From: Bacteroidota bacterium | Lineage (GTDB): Bacteria > Bacteroidota > Bacteroidia > Bacteroidales > FEN-979 | Direction of reading: 5' to 3' | NCBI GenBank assembly: GCA_026391355.1 | Contig: JAPLDH010000038.1 | Span: forward strand, 1-64,000 | DNA: 64,000 bases | In this document: positions 36,001 through 44,969 of the stretch, in pieces | Layout of the letters: every line of letters begins with the position of its first letter | Numbering within the stretch: the stretch's first letter is position 1 | Made by a program: the position numbers and the translations under genes | The notes under the pieces: generated by a model | Database searches by the model: none | Told to the model about the DNA's origin: nothing | What the model saw: the letters and a program-made list of their open reading frames with translations, nothing else

Positions 36001-38704
36001 AAATTTAACCCTGAGCAACATGGGTGGAACGCTTGGTGTTGGTCATGGCGGAACAGGACTGACATCTGGAACATCTGGTGGAATACTTGGATTTACTGCA
36101 AGTGGAAATTTGGCTTCCTCACCAACTCTTACAACAAATGCATTATTGATAGGTGGGGGGACGGGTGCGACACCATCTACCCTCTCACTTGGAAGTCTGA
36201 ACACAGTGGTGCATGGTAATGGAACCAGTGCTCCTTATTTTGGACAAATTGTCAACAACGATATTTCCAATTCTACCATTGATCTTACCTCTAAAGTTAC
36301 GGGCATCTTACCCTTAAGTAATGGCGGTACTGGCGTTCCATCCACGACAGCTAATGGCATTATATTAGGTGGAACCACCTCAACTGGACCATTTCAAAAT
36401 GCTGGTGCTGGTACTTCTGGGCAGGTGTTAACTTCCAATGGACCCTCATTAACACCTGGATGGAGTTCTCCTGGTTCATTAACTATTGGTTCTGCAACAA
36501 ATCTTGCCGGGGGAACTGCAATGTCTGTTCCTTACCAAAGTGCTCCAAACACAACAGCCTTTCTTTCTGCAGGAACATCGGGTTCTTTATTAACCACTTT
36601 TAGCACTGGCACCCCTCCTGGATGGGTGGCGCCTTCTACATTATCTGTTAATACTGCCACGAATCTTTCCGGGGGCAGCGCTGGGACAGTACCCTATCAA
36701 ACTGGACCAGCCGCAACCAGTATGATAGCTGCAGGTATACCATCAACAGTTTTACATGGTGGTACAACACCTTCTTTTGGATCTGTTGTAAATTCTGATA
36801 TTGCTAATTCGACAATAGATCTGACTACAAAAGTAACAGGAACTTTGCCTGTTGGAAATGGAGGCACAGGTGCAACTACCTTTACTCAACATGGAGTATT
36901 GATTGGAGAGTCAACTACTCCGGTAACTGCTTTAGCACCAGGAACGACAGGTTATGTTTTAACCTCCACAACTGCTTCTGATCCGGGATGGACTTCTCCT
37001 GGCTTATTATCTGTTGGCACAGCTACAAATGCTGTCAATACAGGCATTACTGATGATGCAAGTACAAATGCAACAATGTATCCGACCTGGGTTACTGCAA
37101 TCTCAGGATCTTTCCCGCAAAAAACTTCATCGTCTAAACTTACGTTTAATCCGTCATCCGGAACCCTGACTGCAACTACTTTTTCCGGCCCGTTGATCGG
37201 AAATGTTACTGGAAACGTATCTGGAACGGCAGCCAATGTTACAGGAACGGTTGCTATTGCAAATGGTGGAACAGGACAAACAACAAAATCAGCAGCTTTT
37301 GATGCTCTCAGCCCGATGACAACGACAGGCGATATCATTTATTACAGCACTTCCGGAACAGGCACCCGTCTCGGAATAGGCAGTACTGGCCAGTTCTTAA
37401 GCATTGGGGGTGGAATTCCTGGCTGGGCAAATCTTCCGGTAACTGATGTTAATGCATATTCGCCACTTAACAGTGATCACGCTTCGCCCGTTCCAAATAT
37501 TTCATTGACTGGAATCGTTGCTGCTACAAATGGAGGTACGGGTTATGGAACTTACACGACAGGCGATTTACTCACCGCCAGTAGTCCCAGTTCACTCACA
37601 AGGATTAATGATATAGCAACGGGAAATGCTTTAATTTCTGGAGGTGTAAATGTTCAACCACAATGGGGGAAAATTGGGCTAACAACCCATGTTAATGGAA
37701 CCCTCCAAGTTTTAAATGGAGGTACAGGAGCAACAACTTTTACAGCAGGGTATTTGAAAGCCAGTGGTACTAGTGCATTTACAACGGTTACCTCTATACC
37801 CGGTAGTGACATCTCCGGAGATATTTCCGGGAATGCTGCAAATGTGAATGGAACAGTCGCCGTTGCCCATGGTGGAACTGGAATCACTTCCGTTGGTACA
37901 GCCGGCACCCTGGCCTACTCCAATGGCAGCACCTATGCTTTTTCTAATACAAATTTATTTTGGGATAATAGCAATAGCCGGTTAGGTATTGGTACAGGTT
38001 CTTCACCTCTATATCCTCTGCATGTTTCAGGATCCATCTCCACCCCTGTTGTTTATGCCGTAAATTCATATAGTACAGGAACAGGGATTGTTGGTATTGG
38101 TAATGGTGCAACACCTTCATTAAATGGTTCTGGTGCTGGTGGGCAGTTTTTTGGTAACCAATTTGGATTATATGCCAGAGCCACTAGTTCTTCTGCCAAT
38201 CCTAGAGCAGGCGGATATTTCACTATGGGAGGTACTTATGCTTATGTGGCAACCTCTACAACTGCAGGGCCTTCTCCATATTTATATCGAGTTTGGGGTA
38301 GCGATCCTTGTAATGGAGTGACAAATAAAGCCAATGGGCATAAAGGATCTTCATTTAGTATAGAATCTCCTGAATTCATAATGACTGATTATGGCACTGG
38401 TCAGTTAGTCGCCGGCAAATGCCATATTACGCTTGATCCTGATTTATCAGTTAATATTATTTCGACAGTTGATCACCCTATGAAAGTATTCATTCAATTA
38501 GAGGGTGATTGCAAAGGAGTTTATGTAACAAATAAATCAATAACTGGTTTTGATGTTATTGAATTACAATCTGGTACGTCAAATGTGTCGTTTTCTTATT
38601 CTATAACTGCGAACCGACGTGATCGAACTGATTCATCAGGAAACGTCGTATCAAAGTACGTTGGGGTTCGTTTCCCGGATGCACCGAAACAGCAAGATAA
38701 TTAA
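33077..38704 (+). CDS. Giant tail-fibre-like adhesin (NGGTG repeats), main part
   Basis: 1875 residues from the first ATG after the stop at 32891; the natural protein would start at 32702. The first 200 residues are YadA-head-like repeats (NIGIGPLSL, NVGIGRNAL, NIGIGYYSL), then a VGIGTxxP motif. A very long array of fibre repeats centred on NGGTG or GNGGTG (about a dozen) follows, with spacers such as STIDLTSKVTG and GQVLTSNG, as in phage tail fibres. Two blocks (GTVAIANGGTGQT, then SAAFDALSPM) are near duplicates at about 34.7 and 37.2 kb. The last 150 residues (HKGSSFSIESPEFIMTDYG...) form a conserved-looking end domain, not a S74 chaperone and not a T9SS signal. Probably a trimeric surface fibre. 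Confidence 0.75.
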   Translation: MKLPETTDDSTGVIYKGPYPFLHDYGTRNVFLGQNAGNFLMTGSNNIGIGPLSLSANSSGMSNVGIGRNALFSNTSGSYNFGLGEGSLFSNTTGNYNLGIGLYSLTNQLQSNSNIGIGYYSLSGLTYGSENTAIGNHALEGLTTGQNNIGIGNNAGLINNGNSNIFIGNSAGKFETGNNSIMFDNHGDTRTNESNARNNSIFYATGSGASDNMITFNGRVGIGTISPSVQFEVAGNARVGGTLNVADKLTTMASSTSNSGIILPHGTAPLSPVNGDLWTTTSGLYGQINGTTIGPFENQQNKATNPTLGASDIYYPSQNAVKTYVDNGLSGKQNTLITGTLTSTSPLVADAIRSVIGGSLTLSMPAASGSVDGYLTKDNWTTFNGKADASQTMYIGTTAEAINRASGSQTLNGVSIDGNAATVTNGVYTTSSYTDPSWITSLAGSKVSGDIGGNAGGLTAQFIDWNATSGGSSIKNKPTLTSGTVTSVATGYGVLGGPITSTGTILADTGAVDGLVSKVRFGHPTAFPTLNQNTEGTAGNVTGTVAIANGGTGQTSKSAAFDALSPMSAPGDMIYGGTSGTGTRLVAGSEGQLLTFTSGVPFWTPPGSISVGNATNFTGSLSGDVTGTQSATTVAKINGVTLGSTAATDKNILIANGTTWCSQPMSGDITIDNSGGTTIGSNKVTYTKMQTVGSTSKLLGSSATSNSVQEIGLGSGLNITGTTLNATGVSPDGSSLLSGKIWLGNSSNVAAPVTPSGDVTIDNTGVTSIGAGKVTNSMLAGSIDLTSKVANILPVANGGTGVSSFGSTNRILYTPTTNTLSWTNTASNGVLVTDGTGIPSIGSTLPSAVQDNITRLGNITSGIWSGTAIGVTKGGTGLTGVSLGDLLYGSATNTLATLPIVVSPTRYLSNTGSSNIPAWAQVDLTTGVTGTLPIGNGGSGVAILGNATAGSSKINIGGATSGQVIKSFSVDVIEANLTLSNMGGTLGVGHGGTGLTSGTSGGILGFTASGNLASSPTLTTNALLIGGGTGATPSTLSLGSLNTVVHGNGTSAPYFGQIVNNDISNSTIDLTSKVTGILPLSNGGTGVPSTTANGIILGGTTSTGPFQNAGAGTSGQVLTSNGPSLTPGWSSPGSLTIGSATNLAGGTAMSVPYQSAPNTTAFLSAGTSGSLLTTFSTGTPPGWVAPSTLSVNTATNLSGGSAGTVPYQTGPAATSMIAAGIPSTVLHGGTTPSFGSVVNSDIANSTIDLTTKVTGTLPVGNGGTGATTFTQHGVLIGESTTPVTALAPGTTGYVLTSTTASDPGWTSPGLLSVGTATNAVNTGITDDASTNATMYPTWVTAISGSFPQKTSSSKLTFNPSSGTLTATTFSGPLIGNVTGNVSGTAANVTGTVAIANGGTGQTTKSAAFDALSPMTTTGDIIYYSTSGTGTRLGIGSTGQFLSIGGGIPGWANLPVTDVNAYSPLNSDHASPVPNISLTGIVAATNGGTGYGTYTTGDLLTASSPSSLTRINDIATGNALISGGVNVQPQWGKIGLTTHVNGTLQVLNGGTGATTFTAGYLKASGTSAFTTVTSIPGSDISGDISGNAANVNGTVAVAHGGTGITSVGTAGTLAYSNGSTYAFSNTNLFWDNSNSRLGIGTGSSPLYPLHVSGSISTPVVYAVNSYSTGTGIVGIGNGATPSLNGSGAGGQFFGNQFGLYARATSSSANPRAGGYFTMGGTYAYVATSTTAGPSPYLYRVWGSDPCNGVTNKANGHKGSSFSIESPEFIMTDYGTGQLVAGKCHITLDPDLSVNIISTVDHPMKVFIQLEGDCKGVYVTNKSITGFDVIELQSGTSNVSFSYSITANRRDRTDSSGNVVSKYVGVRFPDAPKQQDN

Positions 38705-38796
38705 ACTTATTCATTTTTCAGCATTTTATGGACCAGCCATAATGTTAGTTAATAACCAATGATTAAGTAGTAATTTAAACAATTTTACTCGGTTTT

Positions 38797-40185
38797 ATGA
38801 AAACATTTTATTTTCTTTTTATTGCTTTATTAATTTTCAATCTTACTAAAGGGCAGATTCCTGGCACACCAGTTATTCACGGACCTGATAAATTATGTGA
38901 TGGAAGCTCTTCTCCCGTTACTTATTGGGCTGATTCAATAAATGTAAGCGGAATTGATTCGGTTGTTTGGTACAATTCAAAAACAGATAAAGTTTATCTT
39001 TCACAGGTTAGGTCCAATTTTTCGGCAGATTATTATATAGACAGCTCTAAACCTCCTATAGAAGATACCATTTTGGCTCAGGGAATTAATTTAGTTTCTG
39101 GTTTAAAAGGAGATGCCGGTAAGATCGCTGTTACCTTTGGTTCTCATGCAACTGTTGGACAAAACATCATCAGTAGCGATAATGTAGTGTGCTCAAATGG
39201 AATAGGTAAATATAAAGCAATTGCCTATCAAAATGTTGAAAAATTTCACTGGAAATTCATTTCTGGTCCCGACACCCTTTTGGACACCCTCACTGTTCCC
39301 GACAGTATAACATTAAATTTTAGTACACTTGGTTCAGGAGGAAATTTGACAGTTAAGGGATGGAATTCAACATGTCTTGAACTTGGAAATCCTTCAAATC
39401 CATTTAATATCCAACTTAAACCAAAACTCGTTCCAACAATAATAAATCTTAGTGACCCTCTGAGCACCTCTGATAATGTTTGCAGAAATCAGCTGGTTAC
39501 TTATAATGCGAACCTTGGTTTCTATAAATACACTTGGGGTTATCAGAACGGAACTCCAATCGGAGATACCACGTCCAGAACCATTACCATGAAATGGAAT
39601 AGCCAAAGTGGATATGGATATTTATCTGTCACGGTCACTAAAGATAGTTGTGAAGGGACATCTTATAGAAATGTGACAATTGAGAACGATTCAGCCCCGA
39701 ACCCTGCCACAATCTGGTTGTTCGGTTACGAACTCCTTGTTTGCAGCGATAGTAGTCCTGGGTTAACCTATCATTGGTATTACAATTCAATTCTTCAAGA
39801 CTCGGCTTCAAATTCACAGAGATATTTTATGGCAAAGTCCTCTGATCCCTATGATTATTGGGTTGAAACCTGCTACGGGGGTTGTTGCAATACTTCTTAC
39901 CATTTTAATTTTAATTCAAGAATAAGTACTAGTAACAAAGATATCCTCAACTATTCGGTTTATCCAAACCCTGTAAGCACTAAATTGTTTATTAAGGTTG
40001 AAGGTACTGACACTTCACAATTGTCAATTTATCTTCTAAATATTTACGGCACAATTGTCAATTCAGCTTCAGGTTGCAAGAGTTTGTTTGAAATCGATGT
40101 TTCTGATTGCCCAAACGGTCTTTATCTTCTGAAAATAATTTCAGGAAGGAATCGCAGTTTCCATTACAAATTGATTAAATATTAG
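38797..40185 (+). CDS. Secreted protein with a type IX secretion sorting domain
   Basis: 462 residues. Signal peptide (MKTFYFLFIALLIFNLTKGQ), several Ig/PKD-like regions with Cys (VCSNGIGKYKAIAYQNVEKFHWKF, VCRNQLVTYNANLGFYKYTW), and a C-terminal type A sorting domain (SVYPNPVSTKLFIKV, LLNIYGTIV, CPNGLYLLKI, KLIKY). The protein should cross the outer membrane by the T9SS and be anchored on the surface. It is the second gene of the envelope locus, and the next gene starts 5 bp later. Confidence 0.85.
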   Translation: MKTFYFLFIALLIFNLTKGQIPGTPVIHGPDKLCDGSSSPVTYWADSINVSGIDSVVWYNSKTDKVYLSQVRSNFSADYYIDSSKPPIEDTILAQGINLVSGLKGDAGKIAVTFGSHATVGQNIISSDNVVCSNGIGKYKAIAYQNVEKFHWKFISGPDTLLDTLTVPDSITLNFSTLGSGGNLTVKGWNSTCLELGNPSNPFNIQLKPKLVPTIINLSDPLSTSDNVCRNQLVTYNANLGFYKYTWGYQNGTPIGDTTSRTITMKWNSQSGYGYLSVTVTKDSCEGTSYRNVTIENDSAPNPATIWLFGYELLVCSDSSPGLTYHWYYNSILQDSASNSQRYFMAKSSDPYDYWVETCYGGCCNTSYHFNFNSRISTSNKDILNYSVYPNPVSTKLFIKVEGTDTSQLSIYLLNIYGTIVNSASGCKSLFEIDVSDCPNGLYLLKIISGRNRSFHYKLIKY

Positions 40186-40189
40186 TAAG

Positions 40190-41536
40190 ATGATAAGAAG
40201 TCCGGTTTTCTTTGTCACTATATTCTTCATACTTTTGTCACAAGTGGTATTCCCCCAGGATAAACAGGCCATTCTTGATAAAACAGTGAAATCTTTAAGT
40301 GAATATACACGATTGTCTTTATTGGGACCAGGTTACACAAAGGAATTTTCAACCGAATATTGCGATCAGTTCAGAAAATTGTTTGAATACGATATTTATA
40401 TTTTTTGGGACCTGGATAAAAGTGATACAGTAAAAAGAGTACCCCCTCTGAAAGTAAGCAATTATATTAAAAGAGCACGGGATATTTATAAATTTCATCC
40501 TAAATTAAGATATTCACATATTAAGATATCTCCAACGATAGGAGACAATACTTCTACAGTACTTTTAACAAAATTCAATGATATAGAAGATTCCACGGGT
40601 CATACGGTCAGAGTGATTAAAAGAAAGTTAAGAATAAACTATCATATTCATGAAAACACAGCCCTGATCTCCGGCATCGAAGAAGATAGAAGAAATAGTG
40701 CTCTCCGGAGCATCTACCTTGCGTTTTCATACTCCCCCTGGAACAATTTTTCATTGTCGTTGATTAAAAACCCCATATTCTCACCTAAAGACTTCACATA
40801 TTATACGTGTTCGGGATCAAAAATAGCAGATTTATCCGCCGGTTTGGGAGTTGAAATCAGGTTTGACAGGAATAAACGGAACTGGCTGCTTTTGGAGTTA
40901 GGTCTACAATTTAACTATTTAGAGTATAAAATTAGTATAAACAATTTTGAAAAAGGAGTCAGAAGAATATTTGATTCCGCTGCGATAAACCGCTTTGAAT
41001 GCACCGTTTACGACAGAAGCCCTTTGATATCGGAAATAATTAAGGTTTACCATCTTTCTTTGCCTGTTTCAGTTAAATATTATGCTAAGTCTTGGCTCTA
41101 TGGCAGGGCTGGAATTCAATTCAACTATATCAGCGGAACTTTCACCTCGGATTTTATTCTTTCACATACAGGTGGAGGGAAGGTTGAAAACCTTAATACG
41201 CATGATTGGTTTTATCTCCAACCCAAGGACGAACTTACATATTCTGAGTTTGGTTTCTTCAGAAATCGTCCGATGCATTACTCACATTCTCTTGACCTTA
41301 ATACGTTCAGTATTTCAGCTTTTTTGGGTATTGGTTTTGAAAAAACCTTCAGAAATCTTATTCTTGATTTTGAACCTTTTTTTGAAATTAGCCCTTCGTA
41401 TGTAAAAAATAATGATAAGGATAATAATTATATATTATATCCCGAGTCCGGTTATAGAAGTATTCTATACTGTATAGAAACACCCAAATATACCTTGCAT
41501 CCGGGTATCAAGTTAATCATCGGCTTTTTATTATAA
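40190..41536 (+). CDS. Predicted outer-membrane beta-barrel-like protein
   Basis: 448 residues with a signal peptide (about 1-22, ending FPQD). The C-terminal two thirds alternate aromatic and polar residues (NWLLLELGLQFNYLEYKIS, YYAKSWLYGRAGIQFNYISG, TFSISAFLGIGFEKTF) and end in LHPGIKLIIGFLL, consistent with an outer-membrane barrel and its terminal strand. The first 150 residues are periplasmic-looking. No family recognised. Close spacing on both sides (5 and 18 bp) indicates one operon with the T9SS cargo gene and the TssR-like gene. Confidence 0.65.
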   Translation: MIRSPVFFVTIFFILLSQVVFPQDKQAILDKTVKSLSEYTRLSLLGPGYTKEFSTEYCDQFRKLFEYDIYIFWDLDKSDTVKRVPPLKVSNYIKRARDIYKFHPKLRYSHIKISPTIGDNTSTVLLTKFNDIEDSTGHTVRVIKRKLRINYHIHENTALISGIEEDRRNSALRSIYLAFSYSPWNNFSLSLIKNPIFSPKDFTYYTCSGSKIADLSAGLGVEIRFDRNKRNWLLLELGLQFNYLEYKISINNFEKGVRRIFDSAAINRFECTVYDRSPLISEIIKVYHLSLPVSVKYYAKSWLYGRAGIQFNYISGTFTSDFILSHTGGGKVENLNTHDWFYLQPKDELTYSEFGFFRNRPMHYSHSLDLNTFSISAFLGIGFEKTFRNLILDFEPFFEISPSYVKNNDKDNNYILYPESGYRSILYCIETPKYTLHPGIKLIIGFLL

Positions 41537-41553
41537 AACCAAAATACCAAGTT

Positions 41554-43932
41554 ATGAAATCAGCCAGAAATCTGTTAACGGGGATATGTATAGCTGTTTT
41601 ATTTCCAGCTTTTTCTCAAACTACGTATCATACTGCTCTCGAACAACCAAAATGCCTCAGGGAAGGAAATGTAAGGGTAAACTTATTTTCTTATTTGTCG
41701 CAAAATGACAAATTAAAAAATGAACCTTGGGTAGTATTTTCTGACAGGGATCCGGATTTTGGAACAATGTACTACGTTGTGAATGAAGATAAAAACGATG
41801 TCAATTTCTTATGGATCTGTAAGGCCAAATCTCATCATAAGCTTGAGCTTGACGATCCCACAACAACAGAAAAGAGACACAAGGGAACACTTCTCGTTAA
41901 CCTTAGTGCCGACCTACCCAAAAATAGTATGATACACAGAAAATGTGTTGTATTGAATGATGAATCAATACTCAATAAGTTTAAAAAGAAGGAATTACTT
42001 GAATCAATGATCTATCTTTACCAATCACCTTCCTCAAAAGATTCAGTTGGCCTACTCCCGCTGTATTATTTATATTTTATCTATAAATTTGAGAATGGGA
42101 GATATCTCCTCGGAAGGAATTTTCAAATACCTGATGTTAGTTTTAAAAATCAAATTCTGGGTTGGGTTGATAAAGAAAGGGTGTATGAATACGATTCGAG
42201 GATTTGCTTCGAGCCTAACTATGATATCAAAGCTACAAAAGAACGAAGAAGTTCTCCAGAATTCGCAGCGAACCCTTTTCGATACAAAGTAGACCTGAAT
42301 AACTTTATATCCAATCCAACACCAAATGCCAAACCTATTTTATTTGAACCCAGGTATTATTACCTGAATGGGTGTTCTGATACTACAGAATCTTCAGTAA
42401 TTGATGCCTTACTTGCTAAGGCTTGCAAGGAGTCAGGTTCTAGTAACAGCAGCAGTTATCTGAATAACAACCCGCTTGATGGCGGGATTTTTCGTTACCC
42501 TTTGATTGAACTTGATGATGAAGATACAAATACCTTCATGATGGGTGTTGCGGGAAAATTTGAAAACAGGGCACTTCTATCCGGATTAAGGTGTAAGGAA
42601 CTGTTAAAAAATCACAAGAAACTAAACGTATTTCTTATTCTTGATAAAACCATTCCAGCTTATAAGTCAACATTTGTAATCAACCAGATTGAACAGGATG
42701 AGAATTTCGAAAAAAAATACGGGATATGCTTTTTCCCCAGGGTAAAAGGTGTGAAATTCAAGATTTCATTGGGAGAATCTGGAGATACCTCTCCAAACTT
42801 TGATTATGCGGTTGATTTTGTTGATGGGTTCAACAGTTTACAAGGTGATATTTTCCCGGGAGATAATTGGTTAAAAACACTCGACTGGATATTGGATAAT
42901 GAGAAGTTTGAAATCCGGCAGACAAACCTTATTCTATTATTGAACAATAGTCCTGTAATAAATGATGAAACACTATGCAGCCATGTTGCTGGTAAACTTG
43001 CCAGAAATAATTGTGCTGTCGTCGCTTTTGATTATTCCCATAGTAAGGAATTTTTCAACCAGTTTACCGGGATACTGGTACAAGCGTCAGATTCATTAGA
43101 CAAAATTGTGTTACATTCCCAACACAACTATAATGCTTCCTTCCAAACTATTGGTAATTACTTTAAACTGAATGGAAGACTTTATTCTACCCTTGCTCAA
43201 TTGCAACCCGGATTGAATCCACCAAGACAGGTTGTCAACTTTTTTAGTTTTGAAAATACCACATACAGAAGGCATATTGATTCCATTATCAAATACGTAT
43301 GCGAAAAAGAAAATACCATATCAAAATCAAGAACTGAAGCAGTCTTTAACAATCCTTCCGATGAAACAGTCTTAAAATTAATTGACATGAATCTTGAGAT
43401 CCCTATAGTCAGATATCTGACCAAGGGATTCTCAGTTATTAAATACCCTCAAAAAAGCGAACCTCTTTGGCGTGCTGAAGTAATTATGAACAGGGATGAG
43501 TTAAAATTCATTGTTTCTCAGTTAGATCAATTTAAAATCAATAAGGATAACAAAACAGAATCACAACTAGTTTATGAGTTATGGTTAAACCTTTATAACA
43601 GGTTTGTCGGAGATAACCTTGATTTAAAATCAATTATTGATAAAAAACCCATTGAAATCATGGTTTCAATGATCGGTAGCAAATTCGGATACTCAATGAC
43701 AGATGTAATCAAACGCTATTCTTTACGCCGGATACAAACAAATGATGAGGAAATTAAAGAAGCTGTCAAACTTTACAAGCCCCGCCTGTTGGATTGCGAT
43801 TCAAAACTCAATGATATTATGTTTGGTAACCATTTGATTTTCACCCTGGAGGATGAAGAAATATTCTTTAAAAAAGCACAAAAAGGTTCAAACCCTTTCT
43901 ACTATTGGATTCCGATTGATGTTCTCCCTTAA
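41554..43932 (+). CDS. TssR-like secreted protein, paralogue of the gene at 63513
   Basis: 792 residues with a signal peptide (MKSARNLLTGICIAVLFPAFSQ). PWVVFSDRDPDFGTMYYVV near residue 60 and ILGWVDKERVYEYDSRI near 210 recall TssR, a component known from Bacteroidota type VI (T6SSiii) clusters. A Rossmann/VWA-like segment (KKLNVFLILDKTIPAYKSTFVIN) lies near 355, and the protein ends YYWIPIDVLP. The partial gene at the window end shares the PWxVxSDR...MYYVV and NSxIHRKC motifs. The TssR link is from remembered pattern only and needs a profile search. A periplasmic or surface location is expected. 12 bp precede the ABC ATPase gene. Confidence 0.5.
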   Translation: MKSARNLLTGICIAVLFPAFSQTTYHTALEQPKCLREGNVRVNLFSYLSQNDKLKNEPWVVFSDRDPDFGTMYYVVNEDKNDVNFLWICKAKSHHKLELDDPTTTEKRHKGTLLVNLSADLPKNSMIHRKCVVLNDESILNKFKKKELLESMIYLYQSPSSKDSVGLLPLYYLYFIYKFENGRYLLGRNFQIPDVSFKNQILGWVDKERVYEYDSRICFEPNYDIKATKERRSSPEFAANPFRYKVDLNNFISNPTPNAKPILFEPRYYYLNGCSDTTESSVIDALLAKACKESGSSNSSSYLNNNPLDGGIFRYPLIELDDEDTNTFMMGVAGKFENRALLSGLRCKELLKNHKKLNVFLILDKTIPAYKSTFVINQIEQDENFEKKYGICFFPRVKGVKFKISLGESGDTSPNFDYAVDFVDGFNSLQGDIFPGDNWLKTLDWILDNEKFEIRQTNLILLLNNSPVINDETLCSHVAGKLARNNCAVVAFDYSHSKEFFNQFTGILVQASDSLDKIVLHSQHNYNASFQTIGNYFKLNGRLYSTLAQLQPGLNPPRQVVNFFSFENTTYRRHIDSIIKYVCEKENTISKSRTEAVFNNPSDETVLKLIDMNLEIPIVRYLTKGFSVIKYPQKSEPLWRAEVIMNRDELKFIVSQLDQFKINKDNKTESQLVYELWLNLYNRFVGDNLDLKSIIDKKPIEIMVSMIGSKFGYSMTDVIKRYSLRRIQTNDEEIKEAVKLYKPRLLDCDSKLNDIMFGNHLIFTLEDEEIFFKKAQKGSNPFYYWIPIDVLP

Positions 43933-43943
43933 ACCATAAAAAA

Positions 43944-44897
43944 ATGGAAGAGAAGTTATTTACAGTTACCGGGCTAAAATGCGGGTATAAGAATAAACGC
44001 AAAAATAAAACGGACAAATTAAAGTGCCCACCTGTGCTTCTGGTGGATTCACTGATTATTCCGTCCGGGAAAATAACAATTTTTTTAGGTAAATCCGGTA
44101 GTGGCAAATCTACATTCCTTGAAACCCTCGGATTAATGAGCAATACATTTCTGGCTGGTTCAATATCCTTTGAACCTGAGGCTATCTCGATTGACAGCAA
44201 AACATGGGAAAAACCACAGAAACTCGCAAAGATAAGAAATATGAACTTTTCTTTCGTCTTTCAACACGACTATCTAATGCCATATTATTCTTCCATCGAA
44301 AATATGATCATCAGCCTGCTAATTCAAAAAGAAAAAGTTGGCAAAGAAGAAACTCAGAAAAAAATCCTTGAACTATGTAAATCTCTTGGTTTGGATCCAT
44401 TAATTATTGATGAGAAAGAACCATATGAAATGGCAGGTGGACAAAAACAGAGGCTTTCTTTCTTAAGGGCGTTAATGAAAGACTACATCGTACTTTTTGG
44501 TGATGAGCCTACAGGTAACCTCGATATCGAAAATTCAGACTTCCTTATGAAACAAGTTGTACATGAGATACATGAGTCAAATTCCGGAGAAAATAAGTCT
44601 GCCATAATCGTTTCACATAATATAGAACTCTCCATAAAGTATGGAGATTGTATTGTTGTGTTGACCAAATGTAAGCATCCCGATCAGGGAAGTTCCAATG
44701 GACCTTATGAGATTTTGCCTGAGAATGTGCTTAAAAAGGAAAACGGAAAATGGAAGCATCCCGATCAGGGGAGTTCCAATGGACCTTATGAGATTTTGCC
44801 TGAGAATGTGCTTAATAAGGAAAACGGAAAATGGAAGCTTAACAATGATGAGATCAGTAAAGAAGACCTGATTGATCACATAAAAAATATCCTTTAA
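43944..44897 (+). CDS. ABC transporter ATPase (MacB/LolD type) with an internal duplication
   Basis: 317 residues. Walker A GKSGSGKST at 49-57, Q-loop FVFQHDYLMPY, signature MAGGQKQRLSFLRAL, Walker B IVLFGDEPTGNLD and the switch His in IIVSHN. The C-terminal extension contains a perfect-length tandem duplication of 27 residues (KHPDQGSSNGPYEILPENVL...). It partners the FtsX-type permease 72 bp downstream. MacB/Lol-type pairs act as mechanotransmission machines on periplasmic or lipoprotein partners, which suits a locus rich in lipoproteins. Confidence 0.93.
   Translation: MEEKLFTVTGLKCGYKNKRKNKTDKLKCPPVLLVDSLIIPSGKITIFLGKSGSGKSTFLETLGLMSNTFLAGSISFEPEAISIDSKTWEKPQKLAKIRNMNFSFVFQHDYLMPYYSSIENMIISLLIQKEKVGKEETQKKILELCKSLGLDPLIIDEKEPYEMAGGQKQRLSFLRALMKDYIVLFGDEPTGNLDIENSDFLMKQVVHEIHESNSGENKSAIIVSHNIELSIKYGDCIVVLTKCKHPDQGSSNGPYEILPENVLKKENGKWKHPDQGSSNGPYEILPENVLNKENGKWKLNNDEISKEDLIDHIKNIL
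44673..44834. repeat. 81-bp in-frame tandem duplication in the ABC ATPase gene
   Basis: Units 44673-44753 and 44754-44834 differ at only two bases, so the duplication is recent. It adds 27 residues after the ATPase core without a frameshift. Confidence 0.95.
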
Positions 44898-44969
44898 CCA
44901 ACCTGAAATTTTAACCAGTACGGATAAAGAAACAAATATTGAAATTTATCAAATGAAAATATACAGAAT

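Noticed and set aside
33093-37908. Many minus-strand ORFs inside the adhesin gene
   Set aside because: Val/Pro-rich shadows caused by the repetitive Gly/Thr/Asn coding on the plus strand.
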